Source: Symsagittifera roscoffensis (Eukaryota > Xenacoelomorpha > Acoela > Convolutidae). From it: 64,000 bases of DNA. Numbering within the stretch: position 1 is the first letter of the stretch; every line of letters begins with the position of its first letter. A model generated the notes under the pieces. The model was given only the letters and a program-made list of their open reading frames with translations, had not been told where the DNA came from and did not search any database. A program made the position numbers and the translations under genes. Positions 11,485 to 20,828 of this stretch are shown piece after piece. The stretch is taken from NCBI RefSeq assembly GCF_963678635.1, contig NC_087064.1:25586189-25650188 (forward strand), written 5' to 3'.

Positions 11485-11929
11485 AGTAAGATACGAGCAG
11501 TCCAGCTCATGACCGCGAAAATGGAACCTAATCTAAACTACATTTTATTATTGGATAAATTAGATATTTTACCAATGATAAATATTTAATATTAACCAAT
11601 CATATTCCATCTAACTAACAAACTACTTATTTGTAAGTGCTGGATTTACTTGTAATTTCAGCACCAGAGAGATTTGAATTTAACTTAGAAATTATTTACC
11701 TCTCCGAGAGAACTTCAGCAGTTGCAATAAGCCAGTATACTCTAGATCTATTGAGACTAGCAGAGACTAGTTAAACACCCTGAGACTAGTAGATATAAGA
11801 GTAAGATTAGGATCGGTATTAGACTAAGAAGTTGCACGAATCTATCCGGCCGAAAATAAGATAGCGTGACGAGCAGACGGTGTACCCTATCCGAAATTAC
11901 TCTATGAGTTAACCACATCGGTTCTAACT
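11485..11929 (+). repeat. 5' LTR of copy B (445 bp)
   Basis: The LTR starts AGTAAGATACGAG and ends CTAACT, giving AGT...ACT termini like those of errantivirus-type LTRs. The boundaries are set by the points where copies B and C stop matching upstream and where sequences after the LTR differ between copies A, C and B. The length is the same as the 5' LTR of copy C. Confidence 0.88.
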
Positions 11930-11933
11930 CATC

Positions 11934-11950
11934 TGGTGCGACCATAAGTC
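11934..11950 (+). promoter_or_regulatory. primer binding site (copy B)
   Basis: TGGTGCGACCATAAGTC begins four bases after the LTR. A retroelement PBS begins TGG, complementary to the CCA end of a tRNA. The following bases (TCTCGAATAAGACC) would extend complementarity into a T-loop-like TTCGAGA. I cannot name the tRNA. Confidence 0.6.
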
Positions 11951-12018
11951 TCGAATAAGACCTTAATAGCTTATAACTAACCAAATATAGATTAGAATTT
12001 AGACAAAACATTTTAAAA

Positions 12019-12252
12019 ATGTTACACGACAATAATTTAATTGAAATGTCTCAACGACTCAATAGATCAGAGCCGATATTCCGAACAATCCTAGAATTAC
12101 CCGGTATTGGAAGAAGACCTCGGACAAGAGACGATATACGACTACGTAGAAACTTACCATTTAGTTTTATGGTTGTACGGCAAAAGCCAACACAAACTTT
12201 TATATTTAGAATCTTATTAGCAATGAATTTAGATTTTTATTTGCAAACATAA
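12019..12252 (+). CDS. 77-aa basic leader ORF (copy B)
   Basis: This short ORF starts 90 bases after the LTR. Its middle is Arg-rich (GIGRRPRTRDDIRLRRN), as in nuclear-localisation or RNA-binding peptides. Copy C has the same ORF with the same length (17541-17774). The differences between copies include both silent and amino-acid-changing substitutions in similar number, so selection for the protein is not evident. It could equally be an untranslated leader that happens to be open. Low confidence. Confidence 0.3.
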   Translation: MLHDNNLIEMSQRLNRSEPIFRTILELPGIGRRPRTRDDIRLRRNLPFSFMVVRQKPTQTFIFRILLAMNLDFYLQT

Positions 12253-12531
12253 AGTTTTGAAGTAAATCTTCATGATCATGTCAGGCGCTAAACAAAATTA
12301 TTAATGTACAATAACGGTTGATAAAAAGATCTCAGATCGTTTTCCTAATTTCTGCAGTATTATATAAAACGAGTTTGAAAAATATTTATTGAAAATAAAA
12401 ATAAAAATTAGAAGCACGGCTTATCCTTGGATATTTTTCTATTTCACTAAAATAAAAACCTGATCATCAAGGCCTATCCTTGGATCAAAAAGAACAATTT
12501 TGTTCTCCCCCACCCACTTAGCAAGTGTCTA

Positions 12532-12741
12532 ATGACCTCAAACGTCGATTCACTATCCAACCTTTTCAAAAGACCCAAGACTAATAGAAATTTTTCAATA
12601 AAACTAACCATTCAAATTAAGATAAACAGTGAAGAACTCAGGTTATTCATCCTTCACTTGAACCCTCCTCTTACCAGACCCAGGATAGATCTTAAACTTA
12701 GTAAGTTTAAAACAGTATCTAACGAACTGCTTGCGTTCTAA
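12532..12741 (+). CDS. 69-aa leader ORF (copy B)
   Basis: This short ORF is preserved at the same length in copy C (18232-18441). It lies just after a CT-rich run ending CCACTTAG, which would serve as a splice acceptor. The peptide is basic and has no recognised domain. Its function is unknown and its reality uncertain. Confidence 0.25.
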   Translation: MTSNVDSLSNLFKRPKTNRNFSIKLTIQIKINSEELRLFILHLNPPLTRPRIDLKLSKFKTVSNELLAF

Positions 12742-13003
12742 TTATACCTGAACCTTGTGGATCGATTTACTATTCTCCAATCCTTGAACACAATCACTAC
12801 CCCTAAGTAAGATTAAGTAAGTTAACACCTTAACTTAGACTAGCCACGAGAAAGTAGAACATCATTCTCCGGAATCGATATACTTTTCTCTCCAACCCTG
12901 AACAAAAAGACCCAGGTTAAGCTAACCAAAAAAATCGTAAGGACTAACAGTCTAAGGAAACAGAAATAACTAACAACTTCTTGCATCCCTCATCCTAAAA
13001 CTT
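12742..13003 (+). promoter_or_regulatory. leader with putative splice donor (copy B)
   Basis: This is non-coding leader sequence before the 153-aa ORF. It contains ACCCAG|GTTAAG near 12909-12920, identical in copy C, a plausible donor for joining to the env acceptor. The pairing is my inference. I see nothing else of note. Confidence 0.3.
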
Positions 13004-13465
13004 ATGTCATTCAAAAATTTAGGAAATAAACAAACAATCGTTTTACACAATTGTGAAATAGATAACAAAAAATACGATCTTGTAATCACACCTCATACAC
13101 AAACAGTTGGATACATTAGAACAAAACGACAAACAATAAAAAGGAAAATTATAAACAAACAAAGACAAATCACACGAAAAAGATTTTCAAAAAATAGAAA
13201 CGCATTTTCTGAATCAGAAGTGAACAGTATAGACGAACTATTCAAATTAAAAGAATCAATAGATAAAAATTGTCCCATCCATGATCAATTATATTTTCCC
13301 GACTCAGAAACAACTTCAAATTCATCAAAAAGAGGAAAAAGAAGAATAAAAAAGCAGTACAAACACAAACCAGTACACTTGTATAATTGGAATCAACCAA
13401 TAAGACAAATCGATAATTATATATTAACAGTCATCAAACGAAAAAATGAGCCACACTCGAAGTGA
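13004..13465 (+). CDS. 153-aa highly basic pre-gag ORF (copy B)
   Basis: This intact ORF is rich in Lys/Arg, with clusters such as RTKRQTIKRK and KRGKRRIKKQYKHK, and carries a short Ser/Glu-rich acidic stretch in the middle. Copy C encodes the same 153 residues with a few substitutions (18702-19163). It has no signal peptide or membrane helix. Its end overlaps the next ORF (ATG at 13446) by 20 bases in a different frame. The basic character suggests nucleic-acid binding or nuclear entry. I recognise no family, and standard Ty3/gypsy elements have no such gene before gag. Confidence 0.6.
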   Translation: MSFKNLGNKQTIVLHNCEIDNKKYDLVITPHTQTVGYIRTKRQTIKRKIINKQRQITRKRFSKNRNAFSESEVNSIDELFKLKESIDKNCPIHDQLYFPDSETTSNSSKRGKRRIKKQYKHKPVHLYNWNQPIRQIDNYILTVIKRKNEPHSK

Positions 13466-13640
13466 CGAAAGTCCAGATGACGAAGCAGTTTTTCCCTTTC
13501 TTATAGATTCACTCGATGATAGAGGACAACACGATTTTTGCAAGAACTTACTCGTAAATTTGTTTGAACCAGGAATCAGCCCATGCAACGCAGAATTCCC
13601 AGATGTAAAAATCAAAAGACATTTATTGAACATTATTTGA
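13446..13640 (+). CDS. 64-aa acidic ORF overlapping the basic ORF (copy B)
   Basis: The ATG at 13446 overlaps the end of the 153-aa ORF. The first part is Asp/Glu-rich (SDESPDDEAVFPF) and is followed by a helical-looking stretch. It ends at TGA 13638-13640 and overlaps the next ORF, in the -1 frame, by about 58 bases. Copy C has the same start, stop and overlap (19144-19338). This may be the N-terminus of the pre-gag protein, joined to the next frame by frameshifting or splicing. I find no textbook -1 slippery heptamer; the nearest is AAAAATC at about 13605. Confidence 0.5.
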   Translation: MSHTRSDESPDDEAVFPFLIDSLDDRGQHDFCKNLLVNLFEPGISPCNAEFPDVKIKRHLLNII

Positions 13641-15188
13641 AAGACATATGTAATCTAACACAACAATATGGAATCTACACCATAGAATTCAGCACACCAA
13701 ATACAGCCCATCGTAAATATGTAATTCAATCAGACGATATTGAATTAGAATTTTCAAAAGTATTCATAGAATATATTAAAAGCATACAATATCATAATTC
13801 ACAAAGAGCAAACTCCATATTCACTAACGAAGTTTTTGCAGTAATATATAGTTATATATCTATATTAGAAAAAACAGAAGTTCAAAGTATATCACCAACC
13901 GAAACATCCAAACATACAAAAGTACGAAATGAAATCACAGTATTTTCAACATTTCTACATATAATTCGCGAAAATTTCACTAAAGAAGATGTTTCACAAA
14001 ACACTAAACATGGTTTACAAAAGATTTTAGTATGGTTTATAATAGATTATTTCACCCACAATTTAGATTTAATTTCACAAGCAAGAAAAAATTTCAGACC
14101 TCAAAATACCAATGACCACGCTGTTCTTTCAGAACAATCAGATTACGTTTGGGACCCTGACTGCTCTCATCCAGTATTTCTAAATATCCCACAAGCTATC
14201 TCGAGTCAAGCAATAAGTACAATATCTTTTCACAGAGATTATGTAAAAGTAGTACCATTAACCATTGATGCAACACCATTGAATTATAATACATTTTCAC
14301 CTGATACACGAAATAACAGTTTAAATTCGACGGTCATACATAATGAAAACCTCAATGGAACCAGAAATCTTACATAACAAGATATTCAAACACCATCACA
14401 CTTCATAAATGAAGAAATCGTCCAAACAACAGCAACAACTACACAACAGAGTATTTCACCAATACACCCCAATCTGACAACACCAAGGAATACAAATACA
14501 TAACTAACACAGGTAACATTACAATCAACCGTAACACCTTCGGTTGCTCCAAAATATTCCCATATGGACTATCAAACGTATAGACCAATGACAATACCGT
14601 CAAAAACACGAAAACCGTTCACAAGAAACACTTTTGCAGAACACAATTATAATTATGCTCACAAACCAAGAACAAACCAACCTCCCCAAAAAAATACACA
14701 AAATTTAAACCACGTATGTTCCCATTATTGGAATCTCCCACAAACATCGACCAATTCAGTAAATTTTCCAGATAATCCACAACCTACACAGGATTATAGT
14801 GAAAATTACCCATTCTTTCAACAAAATAAAAATAAACAACATACACCATATAATACAAACTATTTATCATCTGATGAAGATGATTATCACCAACCAGATA
14901 TTTTTGCACCATATACTAAAGAATATCGAACACAGAGACCGCGACAATCTCAACTATCTCAAAATATGAAAATTTACCCACAAAACCCAACAGATGTACA
15001 AAATCCACAATAAATGCATACACAAAACCCATTTAACACACAATCTTTTCAACCAATACAACCACAAAACCCAATGTTATTGCATTCTTATCAACCAACA
15101 CAAATGCAAAATGAAATACCGCTTCCCTTTTAGCTTCAGCAACATGAAATCACAAAAAATCAACTTTCAAATTTTTCACAAATGCCAA
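13583..15188 (+). pseudogene. pre-gag ORF 2 (copy B), with stops
   Basis: This is a long frame with stops at 14375-14377, 14501-14503 and 15011-15013. At each of these copy C has a sense codon (CAA, TCA, AAA), so these breaks are private to copy B. The N-terminal 180 residues look globular (TQQYGIYTIEFSTPN, SIFTNEVFAVIYSYIS). The rest is Gln/Asn/Pro/Thr-rich and probably disordered. Copy B also has an extra block (about 14025-14100) that encodes VWFIIDYFTHNLDLIS and is missing from copy C. It precedes gag in a different frame. Possible roles are a matrix-like or accessory structural protein; none can be shown. Confidence 0.55.
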
Positions 15189-16988
15189 ATGCCAAATGCC
15201 GCAGAATCACTACAGATGACTATGAATCCATACCTCATGGGTGGATCATCAATAACATCGAATAAACCATTAATGTTATTCACAGGAACAGACCCTGAAT
15301 ATTCTGTAGAAGATTATCTAAATGCAGTAACAGCAAATTTAATTTTAAATATAGGACCCGAACCAATTAATACGCCACTACATCAAAATTGGATACATAG
15401 ACGCACAGCATTAATACAAACAACCCTAGATGGCGCAGCTCAAAAATGGTTTTCAGTATTACCCATAGAAATAAAATCAGACTGGAAAAGATTCACACAA
15501 GAATTTTCAAAAATGTTTGATTCTGAAAGAAAAAAACAACATCAAAGAGTTTTATGCAACGAAATCCGCAGATTACCAAATAAAACAATTAAGCAATTAG
15601 CAGTACGAATCGAAACACTAGTTCGAAAAGCATATTCACTTAAAACACATGATTACAAAAACACAAAAATGACAGAAATTTTAATGATGACCTTAACACC
15701 TCAATTAAAAAAAATAGCTATAAAAAAGAGAGCATCTCATCCTTCCTCAATAAGAGAACCAGATTTAGATTTTCGAAAATTAGTAGATAAACTAGAACAA
15801 GCAGAAGTCACAATGAAACTCGAAGAAACAGAAAATCTAAAACTACAATATGTTAATCGAATTGAAACAAATACTACACATATAAATAACACGCAAGAAT
15901 CAGACACAGACCTGATTGAAAAAATCATTGAAATACTAAATATCTACGAAAAACATCCAAACTTTAAAGGCAAACCATCCTTCAAAAAATGGTGTAATTA
16001 TTGCCGACAATACGGACACAGTATTTCCGAATGTAGACAAAAACAACAAGACAATCAGAATAAACCTCAAAAGCACAAAGAACCAAATAAATCGTTCTAT
16101 CAATACATGAAAAAAGACCAAAATCTACCAAACAAAAAAATATATAGTAATAACAGCTCAGGAAAACCACTTCCGAGCAACTCAAATTACACAAGGAATC
16201 AATCACCATATAACTCAAGTTATAGAGGTAGATCACCCGAACGAGGAAATACACGAAATTTCTCACAAAAAAGATATAATCGATCGAATAGCCAAAATAA
16301 CCAAAATAACTATTCACGATCAAATTCCAATACAACAGAATTTGTTTCTGGATCCAGTTCCCAATCAAACTCAAGGAATAGACACTATTCCAATAATCAA
16401 TCACGAAACTCATCATACAACAGAAATAGAAACTATTCACATAATAGAAATAGAAGTTATTCAAACAATCGAAATCAGAATTACCCGAACAATCGATCAA
16501 GGAATAATTCATATAATAGATCAAACTATCACAGATCAAACGATAATTATCAAAACAGATCACGAAATAATTCAGAAAATCGAAACTCAAGTTACAATAA
16601 TCGATACAGAAATCATTCCCAGTCACCACATAGAAATAATAACCATTATGATAATTCTAAACATCGACACAGAGATAGTACACCAAAACATCAGAGACAA
16701 ATTAATCAAGTACAATCAAATGAAGAAACAACATCAGACCCCCCAGGTATTGATGACACAGGAAGTAACGAACTACAATTAAATCATTTAAATTGTGAAT
16801 AGTCAGATACAGAAATTGATACAGATAATACCATCTCTGTAAATAAGATAACAGTCGAGAACGACTATGAACCTATCATATATGAACAACCTTTTACCTC
16901 ACATATATATGAAAATCAATTGGAACTCCTTCACAATTACTATATTGGACCCAGTGATACTACACAAATTACACAAGAAGTAAACTAA
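15189..16988 (+). pseudogene. gag: Gag (capsid and CCHC nucleocapsid), one stop (copy B)
   Basis: This is the structural protein that forms the particle and packages RNA. The start is set at the ATG of MPNAAESL; the frame is open further upstream, but copy C also has this ATG. It is 599 residues long if the TAG at 16800-16802 (TCG in copy C) is ignored. Residues about 25-215 form a Ty3/gypsy-type capsid region (FTGTDPEYSVEDYLNAV, AAQKWFSVLP, WKRFTQEFSKMF). A CCHC zinc knuckle (CNYCRQYGHSISEC) lies near residues 269-282, followed by a long Arg/Ser/Asn/Tyr-rich tract of about 180 residues suited to RNA binding. The tail is acidic. The stop removes only the last 62 residues, so this copy could still make most of Gag. 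Confidence 0.88.
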
Positions 16989-17006
16989 ATTAACACGGTA
17001 ATTAAA

Positions 17007-17451
17007 AGTAAGATACGAGCAGTCCAGCTCATGACCGCGAAAATAGATCCTAATCTAAACTACATTTTATTATTGGATAAATTAGATATTTTACCAATGA
17101 TAAATATTTAATATTAACCAATGATATTCTATCTAACTAACAAACTACTTATTTGTAAGTGCTGAAATTACTTGTAATTTCAGCACCAGAGAGATTTGAA
17201 TTTAGTTTAGAAATTAGTTACCTCTCCGAGAGAACTTCAGCAGTTGCAATAAGCCAGTATACTCTAGATCTATTGAGCCTAGCAGAGACTAGTTAAGCAC
17301 CCTGAGACTAGTAGATATGAGAGTAAGATTAGGATCGGTGTTAGACTAAGAAGTTGCACGAATCTATCCGGCCGAAAATAAGATAGCGTGACGAGCAGAC
17401 GGTGTACCCTATCCGAAATTACTCTATGAGTTAACCACATGGGTTTTAACT
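17007..17451 (+). repeat. 5' LTR of copy C (445 bp)
   Basis: It has the same termini (AGT...ACT) and length as the LTR at 11485. It contains a perfect 13-bp inverted repeat with a 2-base spacer at 17159-17186. A minus-strand open frame runs through the LTR but is probably incidental. Confidence 0.88.
17159..17186 (+). repeat. LTR hairpin
   Basis: GTGCTGAAATTAC (17159-17171) and GTAATTTCAGCAC (17174-17186) are perfect inverted copies. The 3' LTR of copy C keeps it perfectly (35543-35570), copy A has one mismatch and copy B has a few. It may fold in the RNA and resembles the hairpins that retroviral LTRs carry in R, although R is not mapped here. Confidence 0.6.
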
Positions 17452-17455
17452 CATC

Positions 17456-17472
17456 TGGTGCAACCATAAGTC
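17456..17472 (+). promoter_or_regulatory. primer binding site (copy C)
   Basis: TGGTGCAACCATAAGTC lies four bases after the LTR. It is the same as in copy B except for one base, so it is a conserved PBS candidate for a tRNA ending in GCACCA. The tRNA identity is not determined. Confidence 0.6.
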
Positions 17473-17540
17473 TCGAATAAGACCTTAATAGCTTATAACT
17501 AACCAAATATAGATTAGAATTTAGACAAAACATTTTTAAA

Positions 17541-17774
17541 ATGTTACACGATAATAATTTAATTAAAATGTCTCAACGACTCAATAGATCAGAGCCGATA
17601 TTCCGAACAATACTAGAACTACCCGGTATTGGAAGAAGACCTCGGACAAGAGACGATATACGACTACGTAGAAACTTACCATTTAGTTTTATGGTTGTAC
17701 GGCAAAAGCCAACACAAACTTGTATATTTAGAATCTTATTAGCAATGAATTTAAATTTTTATTTGCAAACATAA
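17541..17774 (+). CDS. 77-aa basic leader ORF (copy C)
   Basis: This is the counterpart of 12019-12252 and keeps the ATG, length and stop. The amino-acid changes are Glu to Lys, Phe to Cys and Asp to Asn. Function unknown; see the copy B entry for the limits of the coding evidence. Confidence 0.3.
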   Translation: MLHDNNLIKMSQRLNRSEPIFRTILELPGIGRRPRTRDDIRLRRNLPFSFMVVRQKPTQTCIFRILLAMNLNFYLQT

Positions 17775-18100
17775 AGTTTTGAAGTAAATCTTTATGATCA
17801 TTTCAGGCGCTAAACAAAATTATTAATGTACAATAACGATTGATAAAAAGATCTCAGATCGTTTTCCTAATTTCTGCAGTATTATAAAAAACAAATTTGA
17901 AAAATATTTATTGAAAAAAAAATAAAAATTAGTAGCATGACAATAAATAGTTAGTAATCATAAATCATCCTGTTGTTCGAGCTCTATCACCTAAACATAA
18001 CAGCAAACATAAGCTCACTAATATCATTAAAAAACTAAATCTTTTTATTAAATAAATTTAAACCATTTCAAACTTAAAAGTTCACTTAATTTTGAAAATC

Positions 18101-18186
18101 AGATCATCAAGGCTTATCTTTGGATCTTTATAATTTTTCTATTTCACTAAATTAAAAACCTGATCATCAAGGCCTATCCTTGGATC
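18101..18186 (+). repeat. leader direct repeat
   Basis: GATCATCAAGGC followed by TATC and TTGGATC occurs at about 18102 and 18161. Copy B has one full unit and one partial unit and lacks about 180 bases present here, consistent with a deletion between the repeats in copy B. Confidence 0.5.
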
Positions 18187-18231
18187 AAAAAGAACAATTT
18201 TGTTCTCCCCCACCCACTTAGCAAGTGTCTA

Positions 18232-18441
18232 ATGACCTCAAACGTCGATTCACTATCCAACCTTTTCAAAAGATCCAGGACTAATAGAAATTTTTCAATA
18301 AAACTAACAATTCAAATTAAGATAAACAGTGAAGAACTCAGGTTATTCATCCTTCACTTGAACCCTCATCTTACCAGATCCAGGATAGATCTTAAACTTA
18401 GTAAGTTTAAAACAGTATCTAACGAACTGCTTGCGTTCTAA
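18232..18441 (+). CDS. 69-aa leader ORF (copy C)
   Basis: This is the counterpart of 12532-12741, with the same length and a few substitutions. It begins just after the CT-rich CCACTTAG acceptor-like run. Unrecognised. Confidence 0.25.
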   Translation: MTSNVDSLSNLFKRSRTNRNFSIKLTIQIKINSEELRLFILHLNPHLTRSRIDLKLSKFKTVSNELLAF

Positions 18442-18701
18442 TTATACCTGAACCTTGTGGATCGATTTACTATTCTCCAATCCTTGAACACAATCACTAC
18501 CCCTAAGTAAGATTAAGTAAGTTAACACCTTAACTTAGACTAGCCACGAGAAAGTAGAACATCATTCTCCGGAATCGATATACTTTTCTCTCCAACCCTG
18601 AACAAAAAGACCCAGGTTAAGCTAACCAAAAAATCGTAAGGACTAACAGTCTAAGGAAACAGAAATAACTAACAACTTCTTGCATCCCTCATCCTAAACT
18701 T

Positions 18702-19163
18702 ATGTCATTCAAAAATTTAGGAAATAAACAAACAATCGTTTTACACAATTGTGAAATAGATAACAAAAAATACGATCTTGTAATCACACCTCATACACAA
18801 ACAGTTGGATACATTAGAACAAAACGACAAACAATAAAAAGGAAAATTATAAACAAACAAAGACAAATCACACGAAAAAGATTTTCAAAAAATAGAAACG
18901 CATTTTCTGAATCAGAAGTCAACAGTATAGACGAACCATACAAATTAAAAGAATCAATAGATAAAACTTGTCCCATCCATGATCAATTATATTTTTCCGA
19001 CTCAGAAACAACTTCAAATTCATCAAAAAGAGGAAAAAGAAGAATAAAAAAGCAGTACAAACACAAACCAGTACACTTGTATAATTGGAATCAACCAATA
19101 AGACAAATCGATAATTATATATTAACAGTCATCAAACGAAAAAATGAGCCACACTCAAAGTGA
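18702..19163 (+). CDS. 153-aa highly basic pre-gag ORF (copy C)
   Basis: This ORF is intact and nearly identical to 13004-13465. Both copies keep it open although the ORFs around it carry stops in at least one copy. It is basic, with no membrane segment. It overlaps the following acidic ORF by 20 bases. Confidence 0.6.
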   Translation: MSFKNLGNKQTIVLHNCEIDNKKYDLVITPHTQTVGYIRTKRQTIKRKIINKQRQITRKRFSKNRNAFSESEVNSIDEPYKLKESIDKTCPIHDQLYFSDSETTSNSSKRGKRRIKKQYKHKPVHLYNWNQPIRQIDNYILTVIKRKNEPHSK

Positions 19164-19338
19164 CGCAAGTCCAGATGACGAAGCAGTTTTTCCCTTTCTT
19201 ATAGATTCACTCGATGATAGAGGACAACACGATTTTTGCAAGAACTTACTCGTAAAATTGTTTAAACCAGGAATCAGCCCATGCAACGCAGAAGTCCCAG
19301 ATGTAAAAATCAAAAGACATTTATTGGACATTATTTGA
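19144..19338 (+). CDS. 64-aa acidic ORF (copy C)
   Basis: This is the counterpart of 13446-13640, with the same ATG, the same terminal TGA and the same 58-base overlap with the next frame. Both copies share the overlap, so it is ancestral rather than a private frameshift. Confidence 0.5.
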   Translation: MSHTQSDASPDDEAVFPFLIDSLDDRGQHDFCKNLLVKLFKPGISPCNAEVPDVKIKRHLLDII

Positions 19339-20828
19339 AAGACATATGTAATCTAACACAACAATATGGAATCTACACCATAGAATTCAGCACACCAAAT
19401 ACAGCCCATCGTAAATATGTAATTCAAACAGACGATATTGAATTAGAATTTTCAAAAGTATTCATAGAATATATTAAAAGCATACAATATCATAATTCAC
19501 AAAGAGCAAACTCCATATTCACTAACGAAGTTTTTGCAGTAATATATAGTTATATATCTATATCAGAAAAAACAGAAGTTCAAAGTATATCACCAACCGA
19601 AACATCCAAAAATACAAAAGTACGAATTGAAATCACAGTATTTTCAACATTTCTACATATAATTCGCAAAAATTTCACAAAAGAAGATGTTTCACAAAAC
19701 ACTAAACATGATTTGCAAAATACCAATGACGACGATGTTCTTTCAGAACAATCAGATTACGTTTGGGACCTTGACTGGTCTCATCCAGTATTTCTAAATA
19801 TCCCACAAGCTATCTCGAGTCAAGCAATAAGTATAATATCTTTTCACAGAGATTATGTAAAAGTAGTACCATTAACCATTGATGCAACACCATTGAATTA
19901 TAATACATTTTCACCTGATACACGAAATAACAGTTTAAATTCGACGGTCATACATAATGAAAACCTCAATGGAACCAAAAATCTTACACAACAAGATATT
20001 CAAACACCATCACACTTCATAAATGAAGAAATCGTCCAAACAACAGCAACAACTACACAACAGAGTATTTCACCAATACACCCCAATCTGACAACACCAA
20101 GGAATACAAATACATCACTAACACAGGTAACCTTACAATCAACCGTAACACCTTCGGTTGCTCCAAAATATTCCCATATGGACTATCAAACGTAAAGACC
20201 AATGACAATACCGTCAAAAACACGAAAACCGTTCACAAGAAACACTTTTGCAGAACACAATTATAATTATGCTCACAAACCAAGAACAAACCAACCTCCC
20301 CAAAAAAATACACAAAATTTAAACCACGTATGTTCCCATTATTGGAATCTCCCACAAACATCAACCAATTCAGTAAATTTTCCAGATAATCCACAACCTA
20401 CACAGGATTATAGTGAAAATTACCCATTCTTTCAACAAAATAAAAATAAACAACATACACCATATAATACAAACTATTTATCATCTGATGAAGATGATTA
20501 TCACCAACCAGATATTTTTGCACCATATACTAAAGAATATCGAACACAGAGACCGCGACAATCTCAACCATCTCAAAATATGAAAATTTACCCACAAAAC
20601 CCAACAGATGTACAAAATCCACAAAAAATGCATACACAAAACCCATTTAACACACAATCTTTTCAACCAATACAACCACAAAACCCAATTTTAATGCACT
20701 CTTATCAACCAACACAAATGCAAAATGAAACACCGCTTCCCTTTTACCTTCAGCAACATGAAATCACAAAAAAAATCATTTTTCAAATTTTTCACAAATG
20801 CCAAATGCCGCAGAATCACTACAGATGA
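19281..20828 (+). pseudogene. pre-gag ORF 2 (copy C), one stop
   Basis: This frame of 515 codons has a single TAA at 20193-20195 (TAT in copy B). The N-terminal third is globular in composition, and the rest is Gln/Asn/Pro/Thr-rich with a Tyr/Asp-rich patch (YLSSDEDDYHQPDIF). It lacks a segment of about 75 bases that copy B has near 14025-14100. The frame ends 31 bases inside the start of gag, which is in another frame. Not recognised; it may be an additional structural protein. Confidence 0.55.

Larger units (their letters stand above)
11485..17006 (+). mobile_element. LTR retroelement copy B, 5' part, cut by copy C
   Basis: This copy has a 5' LTR, primer binding site, leader ORFs, pre-gag ORFs and gag. 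It aligns closely with 17007-22616 of copy C. It stops after the bases CACGGTAATTAAA, where copy C continues with its protease frame. The next base belongs to the 5' LTR of copy C, so copy C sits inside or against copy B. No pol, env or 3' LTR of copy B is found in the window. Confidence 0.88.

Noticed and set aside
15982-16629. 215-aa minus-strand ORF opposite gag
   Set aside because: It lies opposite the Arg/Ser/Asn-rich tract of gag and consists of Tyr, Asn, Ser, Phe and Cys runs, as expected from reading that biased sequence backwards.
16342-16782. 146-aa plus-strand ORF inside gag, also in copy C
   Set aside because: It is the shifted frame of the low-complexity Arg/Ser/Asn tract; its Ile/Thr/Glu repetition follows from the codon repeats. 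In copy C this frame is not the gag frame.
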